Both the position numbers and the translations under genes were made by a program. A stretch of DNA of 64,000 nucleotides, from contig NW_026516728.1 in assembly GCF_025766255.1 (NCBI RefSeq), positions 124,001-188,000 of the forward strand. The letters run 5' to 3'. The notes beneath the pieces were generated by a model. It was not told the DNA's origin. It made no database searches and saw nothing but the letters and a program-made list of their open reading frames with translations. Shown piece by piece: positions 1 through 13,460 of this stretch (position 1 is its first letter; each line of letters starts with the position of its first letter). The stretch comes from Zychaea mexicana. Lineage: Eukaryota > Mucoromycota > Mucoromycetes > Mucorales > Lichtheimiaceae.

Positions 1-2181
<2,181 letters not shown>

Positions 2182-5100
2182 TTTATATTGCGTTGTGCTT
2201 GTGTGTATGTGTACTGTTTCAACAACGTACTTATTTGCGCGGTTTTTTTTTGTAAAGAGAGAGAATCGGTTTTTTGCGATGGGGGAAGGCTAAAGTATTC
2301 GGAGTGCAAGCGGACTTTTGTCAGTTTGACCCGTATCCAATGACTTTGAATATGCTTCGTCGTGAAACACTGTGAGACCAACACTGTGGTGACAACAAAT
2401 GACAGGGCTTTGTTCTTGTCCGTGAGTTATTATGATGGAGCGAAGGCGAGGTATGCAAACCCCGTTGCCATTAGGTACAAGTTCACTGTATACACCTAAG
2501 CTGCTCATATAGATTTTTGTTTTGAGAATGCATGTACGCGATGTAAAGGAGTATTAAGCTTTGGTTTGTTGATTTGTTTTTGACGATTAATGCTTCGTCG
2601 ACACGATTGGTTTTACTAAATATTGGTATTTTCTCTGTCTTTGTTGTCGCTATGGCTCGACTTGCTTTCATATACTCTAGCTGCCCGGATCCTTATTTTA
2701 TTCGAAGCATGATAAGTATGCTAATATAGTTTCAGGGTAACAAGGGGTGCAGTAATACCGCTGTTGCATACATGCACAAGCGTACCGATTCTCACGCTTA
2801 CGCACATATAGTCGGTCGTAACGTTTCTCCCTCAAGGCTTCTGAAGCCGTTCGGATGCATTACTGATATCTGTGTGGCATGTATACGATGAGTGACTTCC
2901 AGCGGTCAAGCTTTGATATTTTTCTAATATTTTATACTGTAGATTATTCGTACACTATATGTATCAATACCATATACAGGCCTGGCTTCTTCCCAATAGG
3001 GGGTTTTCCAGACATAGCGCCAGACTACACTTATATTTCCATGCACTTGTACCGCAAGGAAGTGACCATATCCTTGTAGGGGAAGGTCTATAAGTCTTCC
3101 ACAATAGATTACATACTTTTCAATCTGTACTGTAGATTCGTTTGATCCGGTAGTACAAAAGGATTGTGAGTGTGTGTAACAACACACATACGACCTTCTT
3201 CTTTTCTGGTATATTGGGCCCGACTAAGCTTGATCGCATTGCTTAGAATCAGTAAGAGAGCCCACAGATGTCAGGTGTAACTAGAATATATGCTATCGCG
3301 ATCGTAACTTGGATACTTTATGACAAATGAAAAAAATGCAGGGTACAAAATGTTTGGGCGTCTTGCTCCTTGTTGTTTTTGATGTAGCTAGTAGTTGAGC
3401 ACATGATATACCAGCTCCTAGGAAGCTCCAAGCAGCGCTAAAAGCGCCCAACTTTTTATATGTCGATGACTTTCAATACAAGCACGAGAGAAATTGTAGT
3501 GAGATAAACACTAATAAACAACGCAAAGAAACTTTTTATGAACATGTGTTTTTTTGCGCCATATGTCAGTGTATAGTCACTGATTTACAGTACGTAAATC
3601 ATGTCAGCTTGAGGTTTCTTTACTCACTCGAGAACAAATATTCCGGTCTTTTGAGCCCCTTTGGTTTACTAAGAGAGAATACAAGAAACGTAGTCAGAAT
3701 ATAGCAAGAACTTTATCGGGTATAGTCAAAACAAGAATAAGATCGATCTGCCTCGATCGCTTATAAGAGAATTTTGGTACAGGGATAATAAAAAGACGGT
3801 GGTTTGCTGGCGCATAGTGTGACAAACTATAAGCTAGTGCATGAAAGGCGAAGAAGAAAAACGTGAAGAAGACCTGGCAAGGGAAAGGGAGTGAAGGTAG
3901 ACATTTGGTTCAATGAATAGGCTACTTGTTGCTGCTGTTGCAGGCAGCTTTAAAAATTCTCGAAAGTTGATAAAAAATGTATGCACATACACATGCTGAT
4001 AATTAAAAAGCAAAATTATACATCAAACAACGCAAAAGAAAAAGAGGAACGAACGTAGTACACCACTAGTGCTGGAAATCCAAAGTAGAACAAGAGAAGA
4101 CCTGGCGTGTTTTGAGGCAAAAGAATCGTCATTATGCATTATGCGCGAAACAAATTTAGAAGAGGGAAAAATCAAGATTGGGAGTAGTTTGCCTTTTACA
4201 GAATTGTAAGCACATGGTAGCACTGCATTTTATTGATGGGGCTCTCCTTTATACGTCTTGGTGGGTGGCTATGGGATGTAGTAGGAGCATATTAACTCGC
4301 GCTGCATATCTTATCTCTGCTATGTGCTTTTTCGTTTTTGTTTAAAGTGGAAAGCAAGAAGGAAGGCAAGAGGAGAGAAAGAAGAAAGGAAGGGAGAGTA
4401 TACATCAGAAGAATGCAAAGAAAAACATCCTATGTAGGGCTCTTCTTGGCATATACATAATGCAATCTCTAATATCACGATTAAAACGACAACGACGAGT
4501 ATCTATTGTGTACAGACAGATAATGTCAAGTATTTACGTAGCAGGCTTATATTAAATCTGTTATATGTGGATTGATATCAAGCGAGCGAGAGAAAAAATT
4601 GGTTCAATTAAACCGGCAAGGACTTAGTTATGTCTCATCTGAAAGACCTTCAACATAGTCATGTAAATCTTCTAAACTTCCTCTCTCTCTCTTTATGTGC
4701 ATGCGTCTCTAGTTTCTTTTTGTATTGGCAAATGAAGGGTCAGGTTTAGGGACGACGAACTGAAGAAGGGAGGGTAGAAGAGCTTTGTTGTTCTTTGACC
4801 TAGCAAGAGAGTAATAAAAAGAGAGAAGATAGGAGGAGTGGGGAGCACCTGCAACCATTTGTCTACATGGGATGTACATTCTCTCAGTTAAGGGTGGCTC
4901 TCACTCTCTTTCAGTGCCTCTCATCGTATCATCTATCTACTGCTTCTACTACTGCTCTCCTATTGTATTAGGCGCATTTTCTTTGTAATTTGAGTATCAG
5001 CCTGTTGTGTGTGTGTGTTTTGTGTCCAAGTTAATTAGAATAAGTATCTTTCGATGTAAGCCGTCGTCATTGCTATGTCTTGTATAAAAAACACAGTAGT

Positions 5101-6353
5101 ATTCGGGAGAAAAATAAAAAGGGTCAGTACGCCAATTACTATGTACTCCGATTACTATGTACACCGAGGTCAACTGCATAACACGCCTGTATATTTGCTA
5201 TAAGGGTGGGTGTGTACGTATCAGTGTTTCTCTTCCATTCTGTACTTGAGTAGTTGACAGGCCATCAGAACTTTAAATTAAGCTTCCTATCACCACAGTA
5301 TCGAGATCAGACATGATTTTTCTAGTTCAGATCACGTACATATATTCCGTCAGTACACATACGTCAATGGACCACATGAGATATTTTTATTTAGTGAATG
5401 TATGTCTATTCTTGCTTTCTAGAATAATCCTGTGTATGGAGTGCAACGTTTATGAATAGATACAACTGTTTACCTATGTATGTATGCACGTTTTGTGTAG
5501 ATAGTTGCTTTGCGTCTACACATGTACAGAAAAAAATACCCAGACCTGGGTATATGCTCCCCCCTCTCTCTCCGCGACGATGATACCAAAATAAAGTTTA
5601 TTTTCTGAAGCGTAGAGACAACCTTCATCCATTGGTTCACGCAACACCATCAAATACACGAGCAACCCCTTCCCTCCTTGTCATCCACTTATTTTCGTCC
5701 AAATTAAGAGTTCCCGTTCAACCCCATCCTGCGGTGTATACCCCGGGGCTTTACGTTCTCCTATCTGTGGGAACGTTCTCTTTGTCTGTGTACAAGACAA
5801 ATCCACTGAAAAGGGGGCGATGGAAAGTTAAAAAAAGAGTGAATACGTACAGGTACTTATGCTGCTAAATGCAGATGTTGGCTAGGGAACTAGCGACAGC
5901 AGTACATACAGCATGATGTAGTGCACCAGCACCCAGTGCTGTTTGTCATAATTTGTCTCGACAGCTCCCCCTTCCTACTTTTGCATCTCATGCGCCCAAC
6001 CTTTTTTAACTATCTTTCGTGCACTATCATTGTTCGATGTGCACATACATTAGCAGGGAAGAAAATTGAATTCAGCATACTACTGCTTACATATAACAAT
6101 GCATATCACCGGAACCTTCTGTATGAGAAAGATTACAGAATCTGTAGCCGTGCACTAGGATTTTACGACAGGTGACATAAGTTTAAAGGGGAGAGGGTGG
6201 GGGACTATCGAAATCTAACATCACTCGTTGTCTTACGTACCATGACAGCGACAACGACAACAACGCCGTTTAAGGAGAACGAAAAAGACAGTGCGATAGA
6301 ACTGGCTGCAATCTTAAATATATTCGCATCTGCATTTGATCTATCTGCAAAGT
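2182..6353. other. Gene-poor stretch, no supported gene
   Basis: About 4.2 kb upstream of the MYST gene. All open frames are short, stop-rich and lack recognisable motifs. The piece nearest 2.2 kb should hold the MYST promoter; it has a T-rich run around 2246-2255. Weak open stretches near 2290-2510 (minus) and 2924-3187 (minus) look slightly protein-like but match no family I know. Low-complexity CT/AG patches occur near 4366-4400 and 4681-4692. Confidence 0.5.
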
Positions 6354-6517
6354 TTATTCAACGAGTTCTCGCTCCTGGCTTGTGCGCCGAATACACAACG
6401 CTATTGCTATTACTTTTTCCCCCAGCAGCCATACGTATACATCATATATCCTCACGACATCACCCATATCCTCAAAGAACTTGATAGAAGCTACTCTCCC
6501 CTTCAAAGACAGCCCTC
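6354..6517 (-). pseudogene. Fragment resembling the C-terminal domain of a CDF zinc transporter
   Basis: On the minus strand an open piece begins right after an acceptor-like cttcacag and ends at the stop at 6354. It reads GLSLKGRVASIKFFEDMG, then IYDVYVWLLGEKVIAIAL, then a short basic tail. The spacing and pattern (I..V..IY[DE]VYVW.L...K.IA) resemble the cytosolic domain of cation diffusion facilitators such as ZRC1/COT1, where SVHELHVWQL...K..AS is typical. The usual His positions are Tyr here. I found no membrane segments or earlier exons upstream before the next gene at 7186, so it is most likely a relic. It could also be the last exon of an unrecognised gene or a chance match. Confidence 0.3.
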
Positions 6518-7185
6518 CTGTGAAGTTAGATGAGTGCCTTGTTGTTGTTGTTTTTTGGAGGGAAGGAGGCGCATTTTTTCAAAGTTTGTAGCCAAACAAT
6601 ACCAGGGAGTAAAAAGAAACGATACAAAATTGTCCTTTACTACCAAGAAACATAATACGTAAAACAAACATATTCTCTTTTTTACAGTAAAAGATAACAA
6701 GTTTCCAAGAACAATATTGTATGTTTGTTACAGCTGCTACATATTAGTCATAGTAGTGGATAGGAAAGGGAGTAAAGGAAAGGGGAATCTCCAATATCAA
6801 AAGTACACGTTACTGTAAAGCATTAGCCACCAGATATTCATTCTTTGCTGATATCTAGTGAGTAACAAGCTACAAAACTATAGTTGGACGTCGTTGATGT
6901 CTGTTGTTAATATTACTAGAGTTTTTATTATTTTAATGTGTTTTTCGATATTGTAGTCTGATGATACAGACAATTATGGATGACTACAGCTTGAAAAATG
7001 TATAATTTGATCATAATAGTAGGTGTTGATGAGTATGAGTAAATGTGACATGAAAAAATGATAGTTAGAAAAGGACGTGGTGAAATGACTTTTACATACG
7101 CGTGTGAGCGTACAGATGAGTAGTTGAAGAGGAAGAGGGGATATAGAACTTTTTTATGGGGGAGGGGGAGGACAATTGTAGTAAC
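6518..7185. other. AT-rich intergenic stretch
   Basis: No supported gene. This is the likely 3' flank of the minus-strand gene that ends at 7186. A G-rich run lies at about 7158-7171. Confidence 0.5.
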
Positions 7186-8574
7186 TTATTTTGAGCAAAG
7201 GTTGGATCGGTTAACAGCAGCCGCAACAGCAGCTGCCCGAGCCTGTTGCTGGGATGCAGGACATCCTAGTCCGTAGCTAACACCTTTGTAAACGGCCACT
7301 GTCCCCATCAAAGTCAGCATTTCGGCCGATAGCGAAAAGAGATTGGCGCAAAGGCTTGGAATGGACTCGACAGCGCTTTGTTCTTCTTGCTGCTGCTGTA
7401 TCGGTGGCGATGCTGAATAGAATGACCATAGCCACCCGCTTCCTTGTTGTTGTTCCTGTTCCTTCTGAGTCAATGTTGCTGGTGACCGTACATGTATACT
7501 GTTGACAGGGGCAGAGGAGCGTGTATCGTTTGAATGAAACTTGATATAACCTTCATCTGAGGGAGATAAAGGAGGACTTGGTGGCATGATCGGCGATCGC
7601 TTATGGCGGGGTGGTGATGATGGTCTCGTGGGGGGTGGAGATGCTGGTGTTGACGATACTGGTGATCTTGATGTTGTTGTTTTCTCTGGCGGTGACGAAG
7701 ACGACGAAGAGGAGCGCGCAGCTAGGAGGAGCGCTTTGGCCCGTTGTGCTGCTGATGATGCACCTCGTGAACTCCCATTGTTGGAGGCTGCTTTACGTGG
7801 ATCCGGTCGACCTCGTGTAGAAGGATCGCGGCGCAGATTGTTATTCAGAAGGGGTACATCAGCGTGGTAGATGTATTCCAAAACGTCGGGTTTAAAGCGA
7901 AGCTCCTTCTTTTTGGGATTATTGCTGCTACTGCTACTGCTGCTGCTGCCATCATCTAGTGCTGCCAAATCCACAGTTCGATCCACCATTGGAAAGCTTC
8001 GTCGTTTGTACTTTTTCAAAACCTTCTCGCCTAGCAGTTTGTGCACATATTCTTCTTTTGTCAAATTACGTCTGCAAAGCGCTGGTTTTAAAGACGGCGA
8101 TGTTTGATCGGCTTGTTGAGCTTGCTGCTGCTGGTTGTTGGCAATGCCGCCGCATCCGAGCCGGTTCTCAAAATCAGTATCGTTCTCATTCCGTCGAAAG
8201 AGTGGACCGTATAGCCAAATGACGTCTGAATTCTTTTGCCAGTTAATAGTAATGGGATCAATCTTGGGCGCGTTTGGCAAGCTTGCTTTGTGCTGTCGCC
8301 AGGAGATGTTGTTGAGCCGCGCTAACCGGTACTCGTCGCTCAGCAAGCGATGCTTCTCTTTGGACAAGGTGGAGAGTGCGCGACTAGCCGTCTTTGGCGA
8401 GCCAAGGCCCCATTGGTGCAGCGAGTCATGCTGGGCTTCGAGGTCGTGTTCAGCGGTAATGAGTTTGCGTCGAACCTCAGAAATTTGTCGTTTGAGTTCT
8501 TGAGAAGCACAGCCGAGATCTGAGCCGTCCCAGCTGTGAGAGAAGTAATCGACTGTCACAAAGTCTTTGCTCAT
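7186..8574 (-). CDS. Reg1/Hex2-like PP1 regulatory subunit (AreA GATA-like domain, formerly DUF1752)
   Basis: Single-exon protein of 462 aa. Residues ~5-110 carry the fungal module found in Reg1-type proteins: VDYFSHSWDGSDL, then LARLNNISWR, then ITINWQKNSDVIWLYGPLF. In yeast, Reg1 brings the phosphatase Glc7 to Snf1 and hexokinase-linked targets in glucose repression; that role here is inference from the family. A possible PP1-docking stretch, KKELRFKPDVLEYIYH, follows a Ser run at about residue 225. The rest is disordered, rich in Ser, Pro and Gln, with a hydrophobic C-terminal segment (LMGTVAVYKGVSYGLG). I chose the Met at 8574 because the conserved domain starts at once. An in-frame Met at 8667 would add 31 residues of poor quality. 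Confidence 0.8.
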   Translation of the reverse strand: MSKDFVTVDYFSHSWDGSDLGCASQELKRQISEVRRKLITAEHDLEAQHDSLHQWGLGSPKTASRALSTLSKEKHRLLSDEYRLARLNNISWRQHKASLPNAPKIDPITINWQKNSDVIWLYGPLFRRNENDTDFENRLGCGGIANNQQQQAQQADQTSPSLKPALCRRNLTKEEYVHKLLGEKVLKKYKRRSFPMVDRTVDLAALDDGSSSSSSSSNNPKKKELRFKPDVLEYIYHADVPLLNNNLRRDPSTRGRPDPRKAASNNGSSRGASSAAQRAKALLLAARSSSSSSSPPEKTTTSRSPVSSTPASPPPTRPSSPPRHKRSPIMPPSPPLSPSDEGYIKFHSNDTRSSAPVNSIHVRSPATLTQKEQEQQQGSGWLWSFYSASPPIQQQQEEQSAVESIPSLCANLFSLSAEMLTLMGTVAVYKGVSYGLGCPASQQQARAAAVAAAVNRSNLCSK

Positions 8575-9219
8575 AACATAACAAGACGTAGATGGAGGAG
8601 GTGTGTGCACGAGTAGTTTTGGGAGATAAGGATGAGAAGAAGTACTACCAAGAAAACGAAGATGCAAAGGAAAGGAAAAAACCGAAGAACACTTGAATAT
8701 ATATGCGCCAAAAGCTTATCCGGAGTTACAGTCCAAGTTCCTTCCTAACCCGAAATCCAGGAATGTAAACCGAGAAAAAAAAGGGGATAGCAGTGGCAGT
8801 AGTAGCAGTTATTTTTACTGAAGTATTTTACATGGTACGGGAGAATCTTGTGAATGTATGTGCCTGTGTGATCCAAGCAAACCCGCACCATACACCACAC
8901 ACACACACACACATGAAATTAAGGAACATGGTTCTGCAGAGCCAAAGGGAAAAGGAGACTACGCGCGACGTAAGAAAAAGAGTGTAGTAAGATTCTTTAA
9001 GGGAGAGTGGGAAAAAGAGAATTGAAGTAGTAGGATGGAGAAAGAAGGAACAGCGAGGGGTTCGAGCGAGATAGTGGGAGAGAGAGAGAGACAAAGACAG
9101 AGTGCTGACTCTTTGTATACAGAAATAAGCATTACCACCACCCTTAAGAGCGAGGCCTTCTGGACGCTTGCATTTGTCTCTTCATTTTGACATATTCTCG
9201 GATCAGCAGAGTCCGTTCC
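8575..9219. other. Intergenic: promoter of the Reg1-like gene and 3' flank of VMA21
   Basis: No gene seen. Contains a short (AC)n run near 8896-8912 and a (GA)n run near 9075-9092. Both neighbours are transcribed leftwards. Confidence 0.5.
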
Positions 9220-9607
9220 CTAATCTTGCTTGTCCTTATCCTTGTCCTTGTCCTCCAACACTGCTGCGACGATGTAGCATAGTGCAACTAAGTTTGCCAT
9301 CCCCGCAGCTGCTCCTGCTGCATACGTTCCGTTGCCTTATCATACGCAAATTGTGCAGACCCAGGTTATAAGCTATTAGCATGAGTGCTTCTTTCCGTAC
9401 CAAGATATCGTACGTGTATGGTCAATACCGCTATCTCCTTTTACCTTCAAATAGACCATCAACCGAGTAATAGTACGTGGCGATCGGTAAAACAAACATG
9501 CATAATGTAAAGAAAATGAGTTTGATAATCACCGAGAAGCCGACAGCACCTGCCTCTTTGCTGGACCCTGGTGGTAATCTCCCCTGCTTGGATGGACCAC
9601 CTGACAT
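9220..9607 (-). CDS. vma21: V-ATPase assembly factor VMA21
   Basis: Small two-helix ER membrane chaperone needed to assemble the V0 sector of the vacuolar proton pump. Exons 9607-9445 and 9335-9220 encode 92 aa. After a polar N-terminus, TM1 reads VIIKLIFFTLCMFVLPIATYYY. A short lumenal loop ends in GNGTY at the splice, and TM2 is GMANLVALCYIVAAVLED. The tail is a run of Asp/Lys pairs. This length and two-helix plan match the family. The start is MSGGPSKQG. A good acceptor (ctttctcatttgcag) sits one base before the ATG, so the 5' UTR is probably spliced, or an upstream coding exon exists. Confidence 0.88.
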
Positions 9608-10053
9608 GCTGCAAATGAGAAAGAACTGAAGGAGGTGTTTCGTGTAAAAGAAGCACACGCAATGGCTCTCATATTCCAAGGATCTGACATTTAAAGTTTG
9701 AAAACTGCCTTTTTGGGAACCTTACGGCCGTATTCCTATGTGGGATGAAATGGATGGATGGATGGGATCGACATCAAAAAACGCTTTATATAGTCGTCTC
9801 ACTAATAAGATTACCTTGGAAAACTAACTTGCAAAAGAATCCCCATGGAATTGTTCCATCATCATCAGCCATTCCCCCTAGTCTTCCCTTGCTGTATGCT
9901 TATCCAAGACACATCCTTTGTATAGACACCTACCTTGCAAAGGGTTGAACCAACCCGCAGTCACCCAAAGTCAACTCTATGCTCGCTTTTTGGTCCGACG
10001 CTCCTTTTATTTCTATACGACGTTTGTGCTCCACATATACACGCATACACACT
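9608..10053. other. Divergent promoter region between VMA21 and the cyclophilin gene
   Basis: About 450 bp between two outward-reading genes. It must hold both promoters. No distinct motif was picked out. Confidence 0.5.
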
Positions 10054-11863
10054 ATGAAGGTCAATCCACGCGTGTTCTTTGACATTGATATTGACGGAAA
10101 AAGGAGTAAGCGTTCCCTCGACATCTCTTTGACAATGGCTTATACGCGCTTCAAGCTTTTTTTTTTCTTGCCCTTAGCCCTTACCCTTTTAACTTTTCTT
10201 TTCGGGCGAAACCTTCTTTTAACGTTTCCTGATTCCTTATTGTAGTCGGCAGAATAATCTTTGAATTGTTCGCAGATGAAGTCCCTCAAACTGCTGAAAA
10301 CTTTCGTGCCCTATGTACCGGTATACAAGCCTTTTCCTCTTCTCTATAACTTTCTCTGATCCTTTAGTTCACACACATTAATGTATCGATAAACAGGTGA
10401 AATGGGCTTGGGCAAAGTAAGCAATATGCCACTCCATTATCGAGGATCGATCATCCATCGCGTGATCAAAGGCTTTATGGCCCAAGGTGGTGACTTCACG
10501 CGACGTAATGGCTCTGGAGGCGAAAGTATCTACGGTGCGACGTTTTCCGACGAATCGTTTGCACGAAAACATACCACGCACGGCTTGCTCAGTATGGCGA
10601 ATCGAGGACCTAACACGCAATCATCCCAGTTTTTCATCACGACTCGACCTACTCCACACTTGGACGGAAAACACGTTGTATTTGGTAGAGTTGTCTCTGG
10701 CTATGATATCGTACAGATTATTGAAAACGAACAGGTGGATGAACGCGACAGACCTCTGCAAACCATCATGATTGGCAACTCAGGAGAACTGATGCTCAAA
10801 CTACCACCGGGAGTCAAACGTGAGTGTTTGTTTAACGGGTGTTGTTAAAAAGGAGCTGGCGTAAAGAATGAACTGGTAGAGGCCGAGATGCGAGCGTTGT
10901 TGTATCTTATCTTAATGGGATTGCAGGGACAAGGATATATTAATCGTGAGGATAGAGTGTGTGGGAGGGGAAAAGGGCGGAGAAGAGATGGAAGGGGGGT
11001 GGCATTGCTGAGGCTCTTTGCAAAGTGGGAGAAGGAAAAATCTTATTTTCTTGTGGTTACTGACTGACATTTCCATCTACAAAGTCAAGGGCAACGGCGA
11101 CGAAACCAAAGAAAAGAGTAGCAAAAAGCGATCCCGGTCACGCAGCCCATCTGATAGCGAGTCAGGTGATTCAGAAAGTGACAGCGAGGCCGAAGAACGA
11201 AGACGGAAAAAGCGAAAGAGCAAGAAGAAGAGCAAGAAGGAACACAAGAAGGATAAAAAGAAAAAGAGCAAAAGCAGTAGCAAAAAGAAGCGATCAAGTC
11301 ACCGTCATCACCGTCGTAGCGCTAGCCCAAGCCCTAGCCGTGGTCGCAGTCGCAGCCCTAGTCGCAGTCGCAGTGCTAGCCCAGTAGTACCGGATCATAG
11401 CTCTTTACGGGAAAAACGAAAGATTGGCAAAGAAGCATCGCCAGTATTAAGTGCTAGCCTTTCTCCCGAGCAAGACATCAAACCTCGCACACCAACAATG
11501 CCAGCATCAAGATCACGAAGCCCGGTGTCTTCTTTTAATCGTCGTGGTGATAGAGACCGACGCCATTCTGCCAGCTCGAGCCGTGAGCGATCTCGCAGTC
11601 GTAGCCCGCACAGACGCTCCACTTATCGACCGAGTGTATACCGCAGTGATGATTACGTGCCTGAATGGGAAAGGAGACGGGATTTCGATGAACCTGGCGT
11701 ATCGTTTAAAGGGAGAGGAAGAAAGGTAAAAGTCGGGTCCCTGCCACCACAATTACTCTGTGATAAGTCCCCATCTTGCGAAGCTGGTTTGTTAATAAGT
11801 GCCTAAATGATGTTGTCACCCTTTCTATCATAGAAATTCAAGTCTGGCATGAGAGGCTTCTGA
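10054..11863 (+). CDS. SR-type cyclophilin, peptidyl-prolyl isomerase with RS domain (PPIG-like)
   Basis: Exons 10054-10105, 10246-10320, 10397-10819, 11085-11725 and 11834-11863 give 406 aa. Residues 1-175 are a full cyclophilin fold: [46 protein letters not shown], then [17 protein letters not shown] and [12 protein letters not shown]. The active-site Arg, Phe and His residues are present. The tail is a long Lys/Glu/Ser region followed by RS/SR repeats and ends with [19 protein letters not shown]. That layout is known from nuclear cyclophilins of the PPIG class, which associate with spliceosomal SR proteins. A role in pre-mRNA processing is inferred. The last splice (exon 4 to 5) is needed; otherwise the frame runs on into non-conserved sequence. 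Confidence 0.9.
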
Positions 11864-12025
11864 TAATGCATAAACCGGATTTGCGCAGAGAAAGGAAAAG
11901 ACACAATGGGCTTTTTCTGTTTATATGTATAGATGGCATTTTTGCAACAAAAGAGAGAGTGAAAAAAAAGTACATGATAAAGAGAATATAGTAAAGAGAG
12001 ACCATCCCGCACACAAAAAGACATT

Positions 12026-12801
12026 TTATACACCTCCTTTCTTGACGCTGAAAAAGTTTCTGACGACAAAGACTTGCAAAAAGGCCATAACAATGATGGC
12101 AGCGCTTTCCAACAAGGCAAACCAGAAGATTCTGCTCTCGGTGGAAATGACAGTGCTCGAGTTACGGTTTTCACGCGTCCGGAAGTACTTTTGAGTGCGT
12201 GCGACGCTAGTGAGCGATCCAGAGAGACGGAACAAGGATTCTTCCATGTTACTCAGGGGTTCGGGAGCCTGCGACGCCGCCGACGAGGAAGTCTTTTGGT
12301 AGTTGGGTCTGACTTCGTGTTCAAGCGTAATTTCAAAATCGACAAGCTTCTCGGCAAACGTCGACATATCGTTCGCGAAACAGAACGAGTATTCGCCAAC
12401 ATGATTCGCAGTAAACACATAGTCGCCTTGCCGTGCCTTTTGGCCATCCACTACAATTCTTTCTCGTGGGTCTTGCACTACAAAGTCAATGTCGAACGAT
12501 CCACCCGATTGTACCTGGAAGAAGAAAAAAAAAAGAGCCAATTAATTCCGGAATTCCTTCTTTCAAATGCGAATGCTGTAGCATCGCGGAACCTAATCGT
12601 GTAAAAGAAAGAATTGCGTACAGCAAAATAGAATCCGACTTTCTTGCCAGGTGTATCAGCAAAGAGGTAGAAGCACGCCTTTTCATTGGCAGCTACATTG
12701 TACGTCAGCGCGGTGGCATTGGTTGATGATGGTGCGATAAATACCATCAGCAAAAAGCTGATGAGTATAGACAGTGAAGCAAAGCGTGCTTGATGTGCCA
12801 T
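12026..12801 (-). CDS. p24/emp24/gp25L family ER-Golgi cargo receptor
   Basis: COPII/COPI vesicle protein of the early secretory pathway, 222 aa from exons 12801-12622 and 12514-12026. It has a signal peptide (ILISFLLMVFIAP) and then a GOLD domain starting ALTYNVAANEKACFYL with the first conserved Cys. The second GOLD Cys is in HVGEYSFCFAND. A coiled-coil stretch (MEESLFRLSGSLTSVARTQKYFRTRENRN) precedes one TM (FWFALLESAAIIVMAFLQVFVV). The cytosolic tail is RNFFSVKKGGV, with the phenylalanine COPII signal and a Lys pair. The pattern is closest to the gamma group (Erp2/3/4, TMED5/7). It lies tail-to-tail with the cyclophilin gene. Confidence 0.9.
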
Positions 12802-13460
12802 TGCTTGCTTTGTGTAGTGATGAGGGGAAGCAAGAGTTATACGCGAACGTGAAGGAACCTGCTTTTCCTGTTTCCACTTGGCAACAGTGATTGGCTGTTC
12901 TTGATGACTGACTTTAAAACCCGTTTCCATAGCACACACATGAAAAGGTGCGGCACATGGGATACTTGCGTCTTCTTACCGTTCAAAGTAAATCGTATAC
13001 AGCGGCAATATATGTGAGCAAGCTTACAAGTATAGTAAAGTTTTTGGAAGTTTTATGGCACGATAAATGACCGAACGGGGCAAGCCTTTGTGGAATATAA
13101 TGGTGGCATTAAAAGGACGTTGTTGTGTACTGCTTTCGATGCATTGATGTAATGTAGAAGGAACTTTACTATATTTGCACATATCCATACCTGTTGTAGC
13201 ATGCTATGAGCGCATTTGAGTTTAGTTCCTCGAAAGCATTTAGTGAAGATTATATTAGTATGGTTTTTTGTAATAATAAACAGGCAAAGGGCATGTGATG
13301 TCAATTACGCCGTCTTGGTTTGTTTTTGAGCTTACGTGTGTATAAACTATGTTTATGAGTCAAAGCCTCCTCCTGCATACTGAGCTTTTCAACCGGATCC
13401 TTCCTTCTCTTCCCTCACTTAATTTTATACTATAATTTTTACCTTTATAAGTGATAGAAA
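12802..13460. other. Divergent intergenic region (p24 / hydrolase)
   Basis: About 660 bp holding the promoters of the p24 gene (minus) and the hydrolase (plus). No further gene is supported. Confidence 0.5.

Noticed and set aside
12074..12604. 176-codon plus frame across the p24 gene
   Set aside because: Antisense shadow; the minus strand gives a complete p24 protein with signal peptide, GOLD domain and TM.
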